Source: Fodinibius saliphilus (GTDB taxonomy: Bacteria; Bacteroidota; Rhodothermia; Balneolales; Balneolaceae). Taken from it: a stretch of 64,000 nt of DNA. Where the stretch lies: positions 682,001 through 746,000 of the forward strand of contig NZ_VAWF01000001.1 of the NCBI RefSeq assembly GCF_005869845.1, given 5' to 3'. Position numbers and translations under genes: made by a program. The notes beneath the pieces are model-generated. The model did not search any database, was not told where the DNA came from, and saw only the letters and a list, made by a program, of their open reading frames with translations. Each line of letters opens with the position of its first letter. Position 1 is the first letter of the stretch. Shown piece after piece: positions 39,959 through 49,929 of the stretch.

Positions 39959-42900
39959 TTATGTAGATTTTAATACCGATATTGTATCCTCAAGTATCAT
40001 ATACAGGCATGGCACAATCACCAATATAATAGAGGTGGCAAAGATAATACCGAAACCCAGCGAAATAGCCATTGGTATTAAGTGGTAAGCTTGCCCCGAA
40101 GTTTCCAAAATGATAGGAGTGAGGCCTCCAAAAGTTGTTAAGGTTGTTAACATAATAGGTCGGAAACGGCGCAACCCGGCCTCACTAATTGCTTCAAAGG
40201 CTGATTGGTTTGGCCGTTTTTTATTGGCATAATCTATCATTATCAGGGAATCATTTAATACTACTCCTGATAGTGCAATTACCCCCATTAGACTAACCAG
40301 AGATAAGTTATATCCCAGTAAAATATGTCCTATCACTGCTCCGACAATTCCAAATGGAATGGCGCCCATTACTATTAATGGTTGCCAATAACTGCTAAAA
40401 GCTACCGCTAATATTCCGTATATAACTATCATAGCAAACGCAAATCCCCCCCATAGGGCTTGGGTAGATTCTCTCATTTCGGCCTGGCTTCCTTCAAAAC
40501 TCCATGTGATTCCGGGGAAACTTTGTTTAAGCTGGGGCAGTGTTTCTTTTTGAAGGGATTCCAGAATACGTCCTACAGCATCAGCCGGTTCAGCATCCAT
40601 ACTTACCGAAACTACCCTGCGTCCATCCCTTCGGTTGATAGAAGTAAAAGCTTCTCCTTGCTCAATTTTCACTACATCTTTAAGAGGTACTTCGACCCCA
40701 TCAGGGGTTTGAAGAACAAATTTTTGCAATTCGTGAAGGTCCTTACGTTGCTCATAGGGGAGTTTCACTCGCACTTCAATTTCATTTGTTCCTCGTAGCT
40801 GACGTTTTGCTAAAGCCCCGTAAAAAGCATTTCGCAGCTGTTCTCCGACAATAGAGGGAGTTAATCCCATTTGACGACCTTCGGGCAATAGCTTGAAATC
40901 GTACTGTGTTTTGCCTCTGTTATAATTATCATTAACATCGCGAGTAGCATCAAAAGCTTCAACATTTTCTAAAAATGATTGGCTGGCTTTTTCAAGTACT
41001 TCTATATCAGAATGACTTAAATCTACACTGATATCGGGCAGGTAACCGGCAGGACCCCGTTCTGCTTCAAAACTTATTTGATCGACACCTTTTATATTAC
41101 CTATTTCATTGCGCCAAAGCTCAATAACTTCTCTTGCCGTCATATCCCGTTCATTGGGAGGTTTCATAACAATTTCAACATCTATAAAACTCTGCCCCCG
41201 AACATTTGTCTTGATCCCCTCAGCTACACGATCTAGGTTATGTTCATCAAACATCTTTTGAGTAGAGTTTGAGATCTCTTTCGCCACTTTTTCTGCCTGG
41301 GCCGGTGTAGTGCCTACCGGCAGGGATACCCCTGATTCAATCTCATCAGCAGCCACTTCAGGCATCATAACCATTCCCATATGCCCGCTATACCCATATC
41401 CGCCAATGATAACTAGTAGAGCAATAGCTGTACTTAATGTGACATAGCGGTATTTTAGGCAAGTATTTAAAAATCTTCTGTAGTATGTATTTATAAAATT
41501 GTTAAAACGTTTTGAGAATGCCTGCTGCCAGCGATGTAGGTACTTGCCGGCTATAAAGTTACTTTCTTCTTTGGAACTGTGAGCTAAGTGTGCCGGTAAA
41601 ATAAATAGTGCCTCAAACAGGGAAACTGTTAATACAACAATAACTACTGCTGGAAGAGGCCACCAATATTTACCAGTGGTACCCGGAATAAATAGCAGGG
41701 GAATAAAGGCTATAATATTGGTAAGTATCGCAAAAGCAACCGGCTTGCTCATATCACGCGTTCCGGCAATAGCGGCTTCTATAAAGGTCATACCTTTTTG
41801 TCGATACTCAAAGATATTTTCCCCCACCACAATGGCATCATCAACTACGATACCCAGTACCACCAAAAAACCAAACATTGATATCATATTTATACTGAGC
41901 CCAATAAGAGGGAGGAACAGGAGGCCACCGATAAAAGAGATAGTCATTCCCATCATTACCCAGAAGGCCAGCCTGTATTCAAGAAAAAGCGCTAAGATAA
42001 ATAAGACAATAATGATCGCCCAAAATCCATTTTCGGTTAACAGAGATAAACGATCTCGATAGTCACGGGCACTATTACTATCAATGCGGTAGGTAACGCC
42101 GGGAGGGAAAGAAGATTTAGCATTCTCAAGGATATTGCGCACTGATTCGGCGATATCAAGTGGAGATTGCGTACCTACACGGTAAATTTGCAGATCTACC
42201 GTAGGTTTATGATTAAAAGTTCCGTGAAAACCCGTTTCTTCAAAACCATCAGTAATTGTAGCAATATCACCAAGCATTATGGAAGCCCCGGTGCCCGAAG
42301 AAATTATTTCAATCTGCTCAAATTCTTCGGCCCATTTTTTGCGTTCTTGCAGGCGCAATAAAATTTCACCTGCATTAGTCTCTATTGCACCGGCAGGAAT
42401 ATCTTCACTGGATTCTGCAATTAGATCTGCAACTTCTGCGAGACGAATATTGTACTTTCTGAGATTACTGCTGGGTATTTCAACATGAGTCACATAATCA
42501 GGAACATTGCCAATCTCTACCTGTGTAATTTCATTGCTGTTTAACAGCTGATCACGCATATTTTCCGCTAACTTGCGAAGAGTCCAAATATCTGTATCCC
42601 CATAGATTCCAATAGACATTACTTCTTGCTGATTGGATTGAAGGCGTACCTCAGGCTCTTCAATATCATCAGGAAAAGTGCGAATACGATTAATTGCCTG
42701 ATCAATATCCTGGAACGTTTTCATGCGATTGGTGCCGGATATCAGTTCAATCGATACATCGCCTGAGCCTTCATTAGCTGTAGAAGTGACTTCTTTTATG
42801 CCTTGTACACCTCGTATGGCTTCTTCTACTGGTCGCAAAATACCCTGCTCTACTTCGCTCGGAGCTGCACCTGGATATACGACGCTTACTTCTACGATAT

Positions 42901-43069
42901 CGAGTTGAAATTGTGGAGAAACTTCTTTCTGGATAGTATACATCGACCATATTCCGCCTCCCAATAGAATAAACATCAATAGGTTAGCTGCAATAGGGTT
43001 TTGCACCATATATGCAATAATACCACTGTTGGTAGACTGGGAATTATTCATGTCTGTATTTGTTGCCAT
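39959..43069 (-). CDS. RND-family efflux pump inner-membrane subunit (AcrB/MexF-like)
   Basis: The 1036-residue protein has the RND layout: first span [21 protein letters not shown], a large periplasmic loop, an inner block of spans including [15 protein letters not shown] (proton-relay Asp pair) and a second loop and block with [16 protein letters not shown]. It exports drugs or organic molecules by proton antiport. The adaptor gene lies directly upstream; no TolC-type outer-membrane gene is adjacent. Confidence 0.94.
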   Translation of the reverse strand: MATNTDMNNSQSTNSGIIAYMVQNPIAANLLMFILLGGGIWSMYTIQKEVSPQFQLDIVEVSVVYPGAAPSEVEQGILRPVEEAIRGVQGIKEVTSTANEGSGDVSIELISGTNRMKTFQDIDQAINRIRTFPDDIEEPEVRLQSNQQEVMSIGIYGDTDIWTLRKLAENMRDQLLNSNEITQVEIGNVPDYVTHVEIPSSNLRKYNIRLAEVADLIAESSEDIPAGAIETNAGEILLRLQERKKWAEEFEQIEIISSGTGASIMLGDIATITDGFEETGFHGTFNHKPTVDLQIYRVGTQSPLDIAESVRNILENAKSSFPPGVTYRIDSNSARDYRDRLSLLTENGFWAIIIVLFILALFLEYRLAFWVMMGMTISFIGGLLFLPLIGLSINMISMFGFLVVLGIVVDDAIVVGENIFEYRQKGMTFIEAAIAGTRDMSKPVAFAILTNIIAFIPLLFIPGTTGKYWWPLPAVVIVVLTVSLFEALFILPAHLAHSSKEESNFIAGKYLHRWQQAFSKRFNNFINTYYRRFLNTCLKYRYVTLSTAIALLVIIGGYGYSGHMGMVMMPEVAADEIESGVSLPVGTTPAQAEKVAKEISNSTQKMFDEHNLDRVAEGIKTNVRGQSFIDVEIVMKPPNERDMTAREVIELWRNEIGNIKGVDQISFEAERGPAGYLPDISVDLSHSDIEVLEKASQSFLENVEAFDATRDVNDNYNRGKTQYDFKLLPEGRQMGLTPSIVGEQLRNAFYGALAKRQLRGTNEIEVRVKLPYEQRKDLHELQKFVLQTPDGVEVPLKDVVKIEQGEAFTSINRRDGRRVVSVSMDAEPADAVGRILESLQKETLPQLKQSFPGITWSFEGSQAEMRESTQALWGGFAFAMIVIYGILAVAFSSYWQPLIVMGAIPFGIVGAVIGHILLGYNLSLVSLMGVIALSGVVLNDSLIMIDYANKKRPNQSAFEAISEAGLRRFRPIMLTTLTTFGGLTPIILETSGQAYHLIPMAISLGFGIIFATSIILVIVPCLYMILEDTISVLKST

Positions 43070-43105
43070 ATAGAATGAAAGTTAGAACAATTTTATATCG
43101 GAAAG

Positions 43106-44260
43106 CTATTGCAGACGAAGCGGAGCACTTTGGGTGGGGTTTGATAAATTAGTGGTTACTAATTGTTCGTTATTCTCTAACCCATTTGAGATATATGCAT
43201 ACTTTGCATCTTGTAGCAGGATGGAAACCGACCGAATATCTAATTTCCCATTCTTCATTACCCAAACTGTTTCGTCATTCCGAATATAATCTCTGTCGAT
43301 TCTAAAGATGTTTGGCAGTTGTTTGCCTTTTATTATTGTTTGCACGTATGAACCCAGCATTAACTTTGGGCGACTGCTACTTTCATTTTGATAGGTGTGA
43401 GGGTCAGGAACAGTTACGAGTATACGGGCCATCCTTGTCTGTCCCTCAAGTGAACCGAGTACTTTATCGATAACCCCTTTACGTTTTTGTATTGGAGACC
43501 AAGCCGATCGGTTTTTAATTGTTACCACAGTATCAGATGAAGAATTTTCAGGAATAGGAATCCACTTCAATTTTGAGACCGGCACTGTTGCTTCAACCCA
43601 GAAATGATCGGTACCTACCAAGCGGCCCAAGGTGTTGCCCGGAGCTACCTGTGATCCAATATTAACATTTCTGCTTAGAACCTGAGCATTAAATGGTGCA
43701 GTAATTACAGTGCGGGCAAGGTTTTCTTTGGCTTGCAATAGAGCTGCTTCTGCCGATTGTACCTGGGCACGTGCCGATTGCAACTGGGGGTTACGAAGTA
43801 CTAATGCTTTATTTTGTGCAGGAAGCGTATCACCATAGGCTTCATATTCTTTACGGGCAGCTTGTTGACGTCCCATTTCAATTACTAAATCTGATTTTGC
43901 CTGGGTAAGCTGACTTTTTCTCTGTTGTAAGGCATTTTGATAATCTGTGGGGTCTATTTTAAGCAGGGTATCACCTTTTTCGACATAGTTTCCGGGTGTC
44001 ATTTTTGATGTTACCTCCAATATTTGGCCGCTTATACGTGGACTCAGCATGATATCACGGACCGGTATTACTGTCCCCATACCCTCGATACGGGGGTGAT
44101 AAGATCCCTTCTGAACTTCTACTGTTTCAACGAGCATGGCTGTTTTTTGAGTAGCTCCCGTTTTTTGTGCAGAAGGTTCAGTAGAAAAGATGAATAAAAC
44201 CATCAAAGCACTTCCTAAAAGAATGGCGAGACAAAGGATGACTGTTCTTTTCCAACTCAT
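43106..44260 (-). CDS. RND efflux periplasmic adaptor (membrane fusion protein)
   Basis: The 384-residue protein has an N-terminal anchor (TVILCLAILLGSALMVLFIF), a lipoyl/hairpin segment (VTSKMTPGNYVEKGDTLLKIDPTDYQ), a coiled-coil hairpin (RKSQLTQAKSDLVIEMGRQQ) and a beta-barrel with NVNIGSQVAPGNTLG. It links the RND pump gene 36 bases downstream to an outer-membrane channel. Together they form a two-gene operon. Confidence 0.93.
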   Translation of the reverse strand: MSWKRTVILCLAILLGSALMVLFIFSTEPSAQKTGATQKTAMLVETVEVQKGSYHPRIEGMGTVIPVRDIMLSPRISGQILEVTSKMTPGNYVEKGDTLLKIDPTDYQNALQQRKSQLTQAKSDLVIEMGRQQAARKEYEAYGDTLPAQNKALVLRNPQLQSARAQVQSAEAALLQAKENLARTVITAPFNAQVLSRNVNIGSQVAPGNTLGRLVGTDHFWVEATVPVSKLKWIPIPENSSSDTVVTIKNRSAWSPIQKRKGVIDKVLGSLEGQTRMARILVTVPDPHTYQNESSSRPKLMLGSYVQTIIKGKQLPNIFRIDRDYIRNDETVWVMKNGKLDIRSVSILLQDAKYAYISNGLENNEQLVTTNLSNPTQSAPLRLQ

Positions 44261-44986
44261 ACAGGGGATCTCAATTTATTCTGGAATTATAGTGCTACTA
44301 AGTTTCTTGATAATGTTCCAACAAATATTAACTGCTAAACATTTTTTCAGTGCATTATTTTTTAATATATATAAAGAATCTAATTGAAATTTGAATTAAG
44401 TTATTATCCCCCCCACAATCCAGCGGTTATATTTTACTAACTATTGCGCTGAGTATTCTAGGTGAAAATGGTATAACGACAAACATCTCCACAAACAACT
44501 GGTGCGAATCACGGATAGAACAAATATTATGACAAAATCTCTATCTAAGTAGTTCGAAGGGGGGAGGAAGCTCTGACTAGGGGGTAGTTGTTAATTGTAA
44601 GGATTACATAGTCTATGTACAGGAATTTCAACTTAGTCACTTTTACCATCTTACAAAGGTATAAATGATTCCAAATAAAAGGGGCATTGGTTGCCGTTCC
44701 TGCATTTAATAATGAGGCAGCTTCAGTAAAGGCGAGTCTACTGAACACAGCACTAATAAATGCAAGTTATTGAACAGCTTCTGCATAAAATTCCATAAAC
44801 AACTTTTAAGCTAGCATTCATTGAGCAGTATAACGACCTGGGCATAACCTGTTTATGGATCGTTTCTGACTAAGCAAGTGACGAAAAATAAGTTGCAAAA
44901 CTAAATCCGGAACGATGGGGGAGGTGCCTTAGAGTTAATGCTCCAGATATACCATTTGACGTTTCCTAATAAAAATCAATTTAGAT
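44261..44986. other. Gene-poor interval with an attC-like fossil
   Basis: About 725 bases with several interrupted frames but no credible intact gene. The segment 44828-44956 is an attC-like site (listed separately). The rest shows nothing identifiable; it may be decayed cassette sequence. Confidence 0.4.
44828..44956. repeat. Degenerate attC-like site outside the main array
   Basis: It starts GTATAACGACCTGGGCATAACCTG and ends GGGGGAGGTGCCTTAGAGTT then AATGCTCCAGATATAC. This follows the array consensus YAACGACNTTGCGCATAACC ... GGCGAGGTGCGTCCGCGTT-AATGCGCGGGTTAGGC in order and spacing (about 129 bases), with decayed right core. It lies 3' of the minus-strand gene at 44987, which is where an attC of a cassette should be. 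Confidence 0.6.
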
Positions 44987-45262
44987 TTATTCCTCATCTT
45001 TCCAATTCCACCACTTTAACTTTTCCTCTTCTTGTTGCCATTGGGGAGTATTCGCAACATAGACTGCACATCTAAATACGTAAAGAAGGCATCTGTCCTG
45101 TACAACACCAGCCTTCTGATTACTTAAATCATATAATTTTTCAGGTGATCTATCCTTCAAATCTAAAATTGACTTTATATTTATATTCCATAAATCATTG
45201 GCAATTGATTTTCCTACACCGGGAATTGTTGAAAGCTCTTTGATAGCTTCTTCTTTATTCAT
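44987..45262 (-). CDS. Helix-hairpin-helix protein
   Basis: The start is taken as the ATG at 45262 (MNKEEAIKELSTIPGVGKS), the first that places the fold at the N-terminus; the frame extends upstream without similarity. The 91-residue product carries a helix-hairpin-helix core (LSTIPGVGKSIANDLWNINI), then the segment VQDRCLLYVFRCAVYVANTP seen in the Cdd1-like 'pathogenicity locus' family. It is probably DNA- or protein-binding. It starts seven bases after the preceding VOC gene, and an attC-like fossil follows. Confidence 0.75.
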   Translation of the reverse strand: MNKEEAIKELSTIPGVGKSIANDLWNINIKSILDLKDRSPEKLYDLSNQKAGVVQDRCLLYVFRCAVYVANTPQWQQEEEKLKWWNWKDEE

Positions 45263-45269
45263 TGCGATA

Positions 45270-45731
45270 CTAATCTTCTGCTTTGAAATTTGGATTATAA
45301 ATAATGCCAAATACATTACCCCAAGGATCTTCTACGGTGGCTGTTTTTATATTTCCCCCAACACTCTGAGGTTTCTCCACAGGGTCGGCACCTAATTTAA
45401 TTAATCGGTCATAGAATTTTTGAATATTTTCTACCCCCCAATAAGCAACTTCATTACTTGATTTTGTTAATTCCCCTTCAACAGGTTGCAGCCCAAGTTC
45501 AAAGCCTGAAACATTAAATCCAACATAAAAAGATTCAGCAAAATAAGGAGGTTTGTCGAGAATATTGGAATACCACTTTTGGGCTTTTTGTAGATCATCA
45601 ACTTTATAAATTACCGTTCTAAGACCTAAAATTTTGTCCTCTCTCATTTGTTTATTATTAGTTTCTTGCGAGTACGAGTTAAATATGAAGCCAAATAATA
45701 TCAATACTAAAATCAGGTATCTCATTTTCAA
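45270..45731 (-). CDS. Exported VOC (glyoxalase/bleomycin-resistance-like) protein
   Basis: The 153-residue protein begins with a signal peptide (MRYLILVLILFGFIFNSYSQ), then a single VOC module pair (LRTVIYKVDDLQKAQKWYSNIL ... ELGLQPVE ... YWGVENIQKFYDRLIKLGA ... VEDPWGNVFGIIYNP). The likely metal ligands Glu/His are only partly retained. VOC proteins are usually cytoplasmic, so the signal peptide is unusual. It is coupled to the helix-hairpin-helix gene and could be an old cassette with it. Confidence 0.85.
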   Translation of the reverse strand: MKMRYLILVLILFGFIFNSYSQETNNKQMREDKILGLRTVIYKVDDLQKAQKWYSNILDKPPYFAESFYVGFNVSGFELGLQPVEGELTKSSNEVAYWGVENIQKFYDRLIKLGADPVEKPQSVGGNIKTATVEDPWGNVFGIIYNPNFKAED

Positions 45732-45876
45732 CTATATTTCTATGAGTTAAGCGGTATAAAAACATGACACATAAGATGCATGCAAATTGATATTAATTAA
45801 CAACTATCGAAGCACGATACTTTAAAAAAAAGTAGCAAAACTTGGCAAGGTGCCACCTTCAAATGTGCAGTTTATG

Positions 45877-47073
45877 CTAATCAATAGCTGGGAAAATGAG
45901 ATGTACTTTAGTTCCTTTTTCTTTTTGTGATTCAATAGTCATACTTCCACCTAGTTTCTTCATCCGCTCATTTATATTAAATAGACCATACCCTCCATCA
46001 ATTTCAAACTGATTTTTTTCTTTCTCCACGTCGAATCCCTTTCCCTTGTCTTTAACAATGATATGAATTTGATTATGCGTTCGTTCGAGTTTTACAGTCA
46101 GCTCGTCTATGCCCGCATGCTTAATTACATTAAAGCAAAGTTCTCGTACGCTTTCATACAGGACCAAATGATTTTCTTCACTAACACGTTTTGGATTTCC
46201 GTCATCCTCTATAGTCACTTCTAAGTTATAATTGCTCATCTGTTCTGCCAACCATTGCATCAACTCTACAAGGTTATCTTTTTCTAGGATTGGCGGAGGT
46301 TTAAGCATATTGATAAACTCTGAGGTTTTGTCATTTGCTTTCAGCAGGAGCTCTTTTAAATCTTCTATCTTTGCAAGTATTCCCTCTTCCTTTACTTCCC
46401 CTCGCAACTGGTCTGTTTTAATAATACATAAAGCCAGTAGTTGCCCCAAGTGGTCATGAATCAACTTACCGATCTTATGACTTTCTGTGGTTTGTGCTTT
46501 ATTTAATCGATAGATCAGCTCCTGAAGTTGATTTTTATAATCCTTCAAATTTAAAGATTGCTGAGATACATCATTGTTGATCAGTTTATGCAGTTTCGTA
46601 AGTTCGCTTTCCGCTCGAACCCTATCGGTAACATCAATAGCCATTTTAATGATACCCTTAATATCACCTTTGTAATCTCGAATTGGACTGTAAGAGTAAT
46701 CAAACCAGACCGTTTCCTCCTTATCATTTCGATATACCGGGAATTTTACGTTGTTTATCAAAACGGGTTCACCGGTGGTTAGAACCTGGTTAATTTGCCG
46801 CCCGACAATTTCACGAGCTTCGCTGGAAATTTCTTTAAATGATTGTCCCATCACCTTTGGATTTTTGCCCAACAAAGGTCGATACGCATCATTATAAATA
46901 CTGATCAGACTCTCTCCCCAACATATTAGAATAGGTATTTTGATCTCCAAAATCGTTTTAAATAGTCCAGAAAAGGCTTCCGGCCACTCCTCCATTGGCC
47001 CCAGCGGGGATTCCTCCCAATTATGGCCGTGTACTAAATTCTCCACATCTTTCCTCGGCTTCTTACCTGACAT
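45877..47073 (-). CDS. Soluble PAS histidine kinase (HisKA_3-like / HATPase)
   Basis: The 398-residue protein has no membrane span. N-terminal half: a PAS domain (residues about 20-150, with ICWGESLISIYNDAYRPLLG and the C-cap WFDYSYSPIRDYKG). The phospho-acceptor His is probably in KIGKLIHDHLGQLLALCIIK near residue 205, and an HATPase domain follows with ELCFNVIKHAGI and DKGKGFDVEKE. This is a LuxR/NarL-type kinase module. No response regulator is adjacent. Confidence 0.88.
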   Translation of the reverse strand: MSGKKPRKDVENLVHGHNWEESPLGPMEEWPEAFSGLFKTILEIKIPILICWGESLISIYNDAYRPLLGKNPKVMGQSFKEISSEAREIVGRQINQVLTTGEPVLINNVKFPVYRNDKEETVWFDYSYSPIRDYKGDIKGIIKMAIDVTDRVRAESELTKLHKLINNDVSQQSLNLKDYKNQLQELIYRLNKAQTTESHKIGKLIHDHLGQLLALCIIKTDQLRGEVKEEGILAKIEDLKELLLKANDKTSEFINMLKPPPILEKDNLVELMQWLAEQMSNYNLEVTIEDDGNPKRVSEENHLVLYESVRELCFNVIKHAGIDELTVKLERTHNQIHIIVKDKGKGFDVEKEKNQFEIDGGYGLFNINERMKKLGGSMTIESQKEKGTKVHLIFPAID

Positions 47074-47163
47074 ATAACCCTCACTTTTAGCTTAAGCATT
47101 AAAAAATATACTGAGGAATATGCTTTTGTGCTAGCACTTTTCTTAAGAGGAAACTGAATATAA

Positions 47164-47287
47164 TAAAGCCAATAGGGTTTGTAGATACGGGAAAGTCATA
47201 TAATGTTCAGGCGGTTAATATTCGGCCCTCGCGTGGAAAATTGCACTGGAAAGGTGATTTGGAAGACATGAGGACTGACGAGAAGTG
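47164..47287 (+). pseudogene. Truncated vapB-type antitoxin remnant
   Basis: The plus frame ending with TGA at 47285-47287 reads RGKLHWKGDLEDMRTDEK, the C-terminus of the VapB/DUF2191 antitoxin family, but the DNA-binding N-terminus is missing (no start, unrelated sequence upstream). Its end overlaps the GTG start of the toxin remnant, the normal vapBC arrangement. Confidence 0.6.
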
Positions 47288-47679
47288 ATTTTAGTAGATA
47301 CCAGCGTATGGGTTGACTATTTCAATGGCATAGAACACAAGCAAACCGAAAGCCTTGACCGGATCCTTTCTGAGCAGTCAGTTCTTGTTGGAGATATTAT
47401 TCTCACCGAAATTCTACAAGGTTTTGATATCGACAAGAATTTAGGTTGGCCAAACAAGCTCTTAATCCGTTAGACTGTGTTCATTTGGGAGGGAAGACTC
47501 TGGCAATAAAAGCAGCATCTAATTTTCGTTTTCTTCGATCGAAAGGAGTAACAATTAGAAAAACGGTAGATATGCTCATCGGAAGTTGGTGCATTGAACA
47601 TGAAGTGGAGCTACTCCATCATGATAAAGACTTTGACCAAATAGCAACCCAACTGCCACTACAAATTTATGCTGATTAG
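47285..47679 (+). pseudogene. vapC-type PIN-domain toxin, frameshifted
   Basis: Two overlapping frames together give a complete PIN toxin. Residues MILVDTSVWVDYFNG ... GDIILTEILQGFDIDKN are read from GTG 47285, and LAKQALNPLD ... HHDKDFDQIA is in the +1 frame to the stop at 47679. The join needs one extra base near 47440. The first metal Asp (VDTSVWVDYF) and the late Asp (HHDKDFD) are present. The antitoxin upstream is also broken, so the pair is probably dead. It lies beyond the last attC of the array, in plus orientation. Confidence 0.8.
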
Positions 47680-47687
47680 TGTTGTAC

Positions 47688-48043
47688 ACCTAACGACCTT
47701 GCGCATAAGGGGCGCCCTGTACGGGTAGCCTCGCAAACCTGCTGGCCCCAGCCTATAAACCCGAACGCCTAAGAGGGACACCGAGCCCGTGCGCGGGATT
47801 GGGGAATAGGCTGGCTGGCCGGCCGGAGATCTGGGATAGTAGTTCCCAAAGAGCTACAGCTTCTGCCCATTGGCGGAGGATAAGCCCGAAAAGGGGTTTG
47901 GATGCCGGCAGGTAATCCGAACGTGATCAAACGAAACCGGTTGCCAGTAACAGGTTATGGTTATAGGATTTATTGAGTAAAATTAAACGAACACCTAGGT
48001 GAGGACTGTCTGCTTGACATTTTCCTTTTTAAAGGGGTTATAG
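47688..48043. repeat. attC of cassette 12, interrupted by IS-derived sequence
   Basis: The left core ACCTAAC at 47688 and left arm GACCTTGCGCATAAG are intact; the right core is GTTATAG at 48037-48043. Between them lie a GC-rich insert and the right end of an IS110-type element instead of the usual loop and right arm. The cassette boundary GTTATAGGGC (48037) mirrors GCCCTATAAC at 48660-48669. Confidence 0.7.
47842..48036 (+). mobile_element. Right-end fragment of an IS110/IS1111-type element
   Basis: About 190 bases are nearly identical to 49861-50050 of the intact element (both contain GCTTCTGCCCATTGGCGGAG and GAACACCTAGGTGAGGACTG, and end TTTTTAAAGGGG). The fragment holds the last codons of the recombinase and the whole right non-coding end, where IS1111-group members encode their guide (bridge) RNA. 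The left end and most of the gene are missing. It ends at the same place in the attC as the intact copy. Confidence 0.85.
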
Positions 48044-48061
48044 GGCATGTTTACAAAATTG

Positions 48062-48571
48062 TTAAACAGCTTTATCATTCTGAAATAAAGCGTTATAAAT
48101 TTTCGAAGGAATGCAATAATCAACGGTACTGACAAGTATAGCAACAACAAATAATACTCCTCCTAACAAATAGCCCCATAGATATAGTGATTGATAAAAC
48201 AAATAAATTATAACACCTAAGCAAATAGAAGCAATTCCACAGGCAAATTTTGCTTGAGCACTTCTCGGTGGGAGTTTAGGTCTGTTAAGCCAATGCCGCA
48301 AACTGTGATTATAGAGATAATCAAATGGATGGTAAGGCAAAAAAACTGTCAAAGCAGCAATTAGCATGGCCACTGCTAAGATGGGAATATTTGTTAAAAT
48401 AAGACCAGTAGTGAATAATAGTGTACACATTTGATAGGCAAACCGATTGCCGACTGCATGTTGACAAATTTCATCTTTGCTATATCCCAAAGCATAACCT
48501 TGCTCTTTAATTCGTGAAATTCGAGCTTCGGAAAGGTTAGAAACATCTCCTATATTTTTATTTGTTTCCAT
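48062..48571 (-). CDS. Cassette 12: DUF4395-like membrane protein
   Basis: The 169-residue protein has four predicted spans and the segment FLPYHPFDYLYNHSLRHWLN then RPKLPPRSAQAKFACGIAS, which resembles the DUF4395 integral membrane family. The hydrophilic N-terminus (about 45 residues) contains KEQGYALGYSKDEICQHA. It is the most distal cassette gene on the minus strand, delimited by GTTATAG on its 3' side and CTATAAC on its 5' side. Function is unknown. Confidence 0.7.
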   Translation of the reverse strand: METNKNIGDVSNLSEARISRIKEQGYALGYSKDEICQHAVGNRFAYQMCTLLFTTGLILTNIPILAVAMLIAALTVFLPYHPFDYLYNHSLRHWLNRPKLPPRSAQAKFACGIASICLGVIIYLFYQSLYLWGYLLGGVLFVVAILVSTVDYCIPSKIYNALFQNDKAV

Positions 48572-48852
48572 AGCATATCACATATAACTACAAAATCTCT
48601 TTTTATAAAATAATCTATTTAGTAGTAATTCGGGCAACTAAAATATTGTGAATGGTTAAGCCCTATAACGACCTTGCGCATAACCTGCGCACGGATTGAT
48701 ATTGAATTAGCAACTAACGAAAGAAGAGACTCAAAACCAAGAGGGGCAAAGAATGGGCGAGGCGTGTCCCCCTTAATGCGCAGGATCTTTCCAAAAAGGA
48801 AGTCCTCACTTAGATTAGAAGTATCAACTGTAACTAATCCAAGGAGGACTCC

Positions 48853-49929
48853 ATGACCTATGTAGGAATAGATCTTCACGCTAATAATATGGTAAATGTA
48901 GCACTTAACGGCAATGGGAAGGTGATAAGGGAGGCAAAGCTGCCGACGTCCCGGCGATCACTGGAAGATTTTTTCGGCGACTTCGAGGGGCCCGTTAGGG
49001 CAGTGGTCGAATGTACGAGCAACTGGTACTGGCTCAGTGACTGGTGTCGGGCGAACGGCGTCGAGTTGACGCTGGTTCACGCGAAAATGGTTAAAGCCAT
49101 CAGTTATGCTAAGGTTAAAACCGATACCGTGGATGCGAAGACGCTGGCCGAACTGCTCCGGGCGGACCTTATCCCGGAAGCCTACCAGGTACAACACGAC
49201 CGGCGGGAGCTGCGGGAGTTGACCCGCGGACGCCTGCGGCTGATCCAGTGGCGCGGAAAGCTGCAGTCTGCGTTGTGGGGTCAGGCTATCAAGTATAACG
49301 TGCAGATCGGCGGCACGCAGTGGCGCTATCTGGATAAGCTGGGCGACTGGCTGGGGCCACAGCTGCCCCCTGCTGCGAACCTGCAAGCGCAATTATTAAT
49401 TGAACAAATCAGCCAGGTGCAGAGCCATATCCATCGCATCGAAGAAGAGATTGAGAAGCAGGTACCCTTTGAGGCCTCCGCCGAGCGGCTGATGGCGGTG
49501 CCGGGGTTGGGCAAGGTCGGTGCTTGGACCATCTTGGCCGAGATTGGCGACATCACCCGCTTTCCGAGTGCTAAGCAGTTTGTCAGCTACTGTCGACTAG
49601 TACCGGGTAGTAAAAACAGCGGAGGGAAGAGCAGACATAAATCAGGAAACAAGGATGGCAACAAGTACCTGCGGGCAGCTTTCGGCCAAGCGGCCGTCTC
49701 TGCCTACACTCATTATAAAGTGGTAAAGAAATTCTACCACAAGATTAAACGCCGAAGCGGCCGCCCGGTAGCCCGAGCCGTGGTCGCCAAGGAACTGGCC
49801 AAAGGCGTGTGGTATATGTTAACAAGAAACGAAGAGTATAAAGGATTTAAGGGGCAGCCCGTAAGAGCTGCAGCTTCTGCCCATTGGCGGAGGATAAGCC
49901 CGAAAAGGGGTTTGGATGCCGGCAGGTAA
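48853..49929 (+). CDS. IS110-family transposase/recombinase (DEDD, IS1111 group)
   Basis: The 358-residue protein has a RuvC-like DEDD N-terminus: TYVGIDLHANNMV (first Asp), AVVECTSNWYW (Glu), YAKVKTDTVDAKTLAELL (Asp pair). The C-terminal Transposase_20 domain has LMAVPGLGKVGAWTILAEIG and the serine-containing SYCRLVPGSKNSGGK. It inserts the element at attC by a mechanism guided, in this family, by an element-encoded RNA. The ATG follows AAGGAGG. The ORF is intact, so the element may be active. Confidence 0.95.
   Translation: MTYVGIDLHANNMVNVALNGNGKVIREAKLPTSRRSLEDFFGDFEGPVRAVVECTSNWYWLSDWCRANGVELTLVHAKMVKAISYAKVKTDTVDAKTLAELLRADLIPEAYQVQHDRRELRELTRGRLRLIQWRGKLQSALWGQAIKYNVQIGGTQWRYLDKLGDWLGPQLPPAANLQAQLLIEQISQVQSHIHRIEEEIEKQVPFEASAERLMAVPGLGKVGAWTILAEIGDITRFPSAKQFVSYCRLVPGSKNSGGKSRHKSGNKDGNKYLRAAFGQAAVSAYTHYKVVKKFYHKIKRRSGRPVARAVVAKELAKGVWYMLTRNEEYKGFKGQPVRAAASAHWRRISPKRGLDAGR

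Noticed and set aside
44545-44748. 67-codon minus-strand ORF between the adaptor gene and the attC-like fossil
   Set aside because: Composition and lack of start signals suggest a chance frame in decayed DNA.
45785-45876. Possible further attC upstream of the VOC gene (GGCAAGGTGCCACC and TTTATGC)
   Set aside because: Only one arm is weakly similar; cores and spacing do not fit, so not called.
47770-47830. Resemblance of the GC-rich insert to group II intron domain V (GAGCCCGTGCGCGGG) at an attC
   Set aside because: Group IIC introns do target attC, but the catalytic triad/bulge order and the long intron body are absent; the match is only a few bases.
48619-48879. 86-codon minus-strand ORF over the attC/IS left end
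   Set aside because: It overlaps the attC arms and IS end and has no similarity; a shadow of non-coding sequence.
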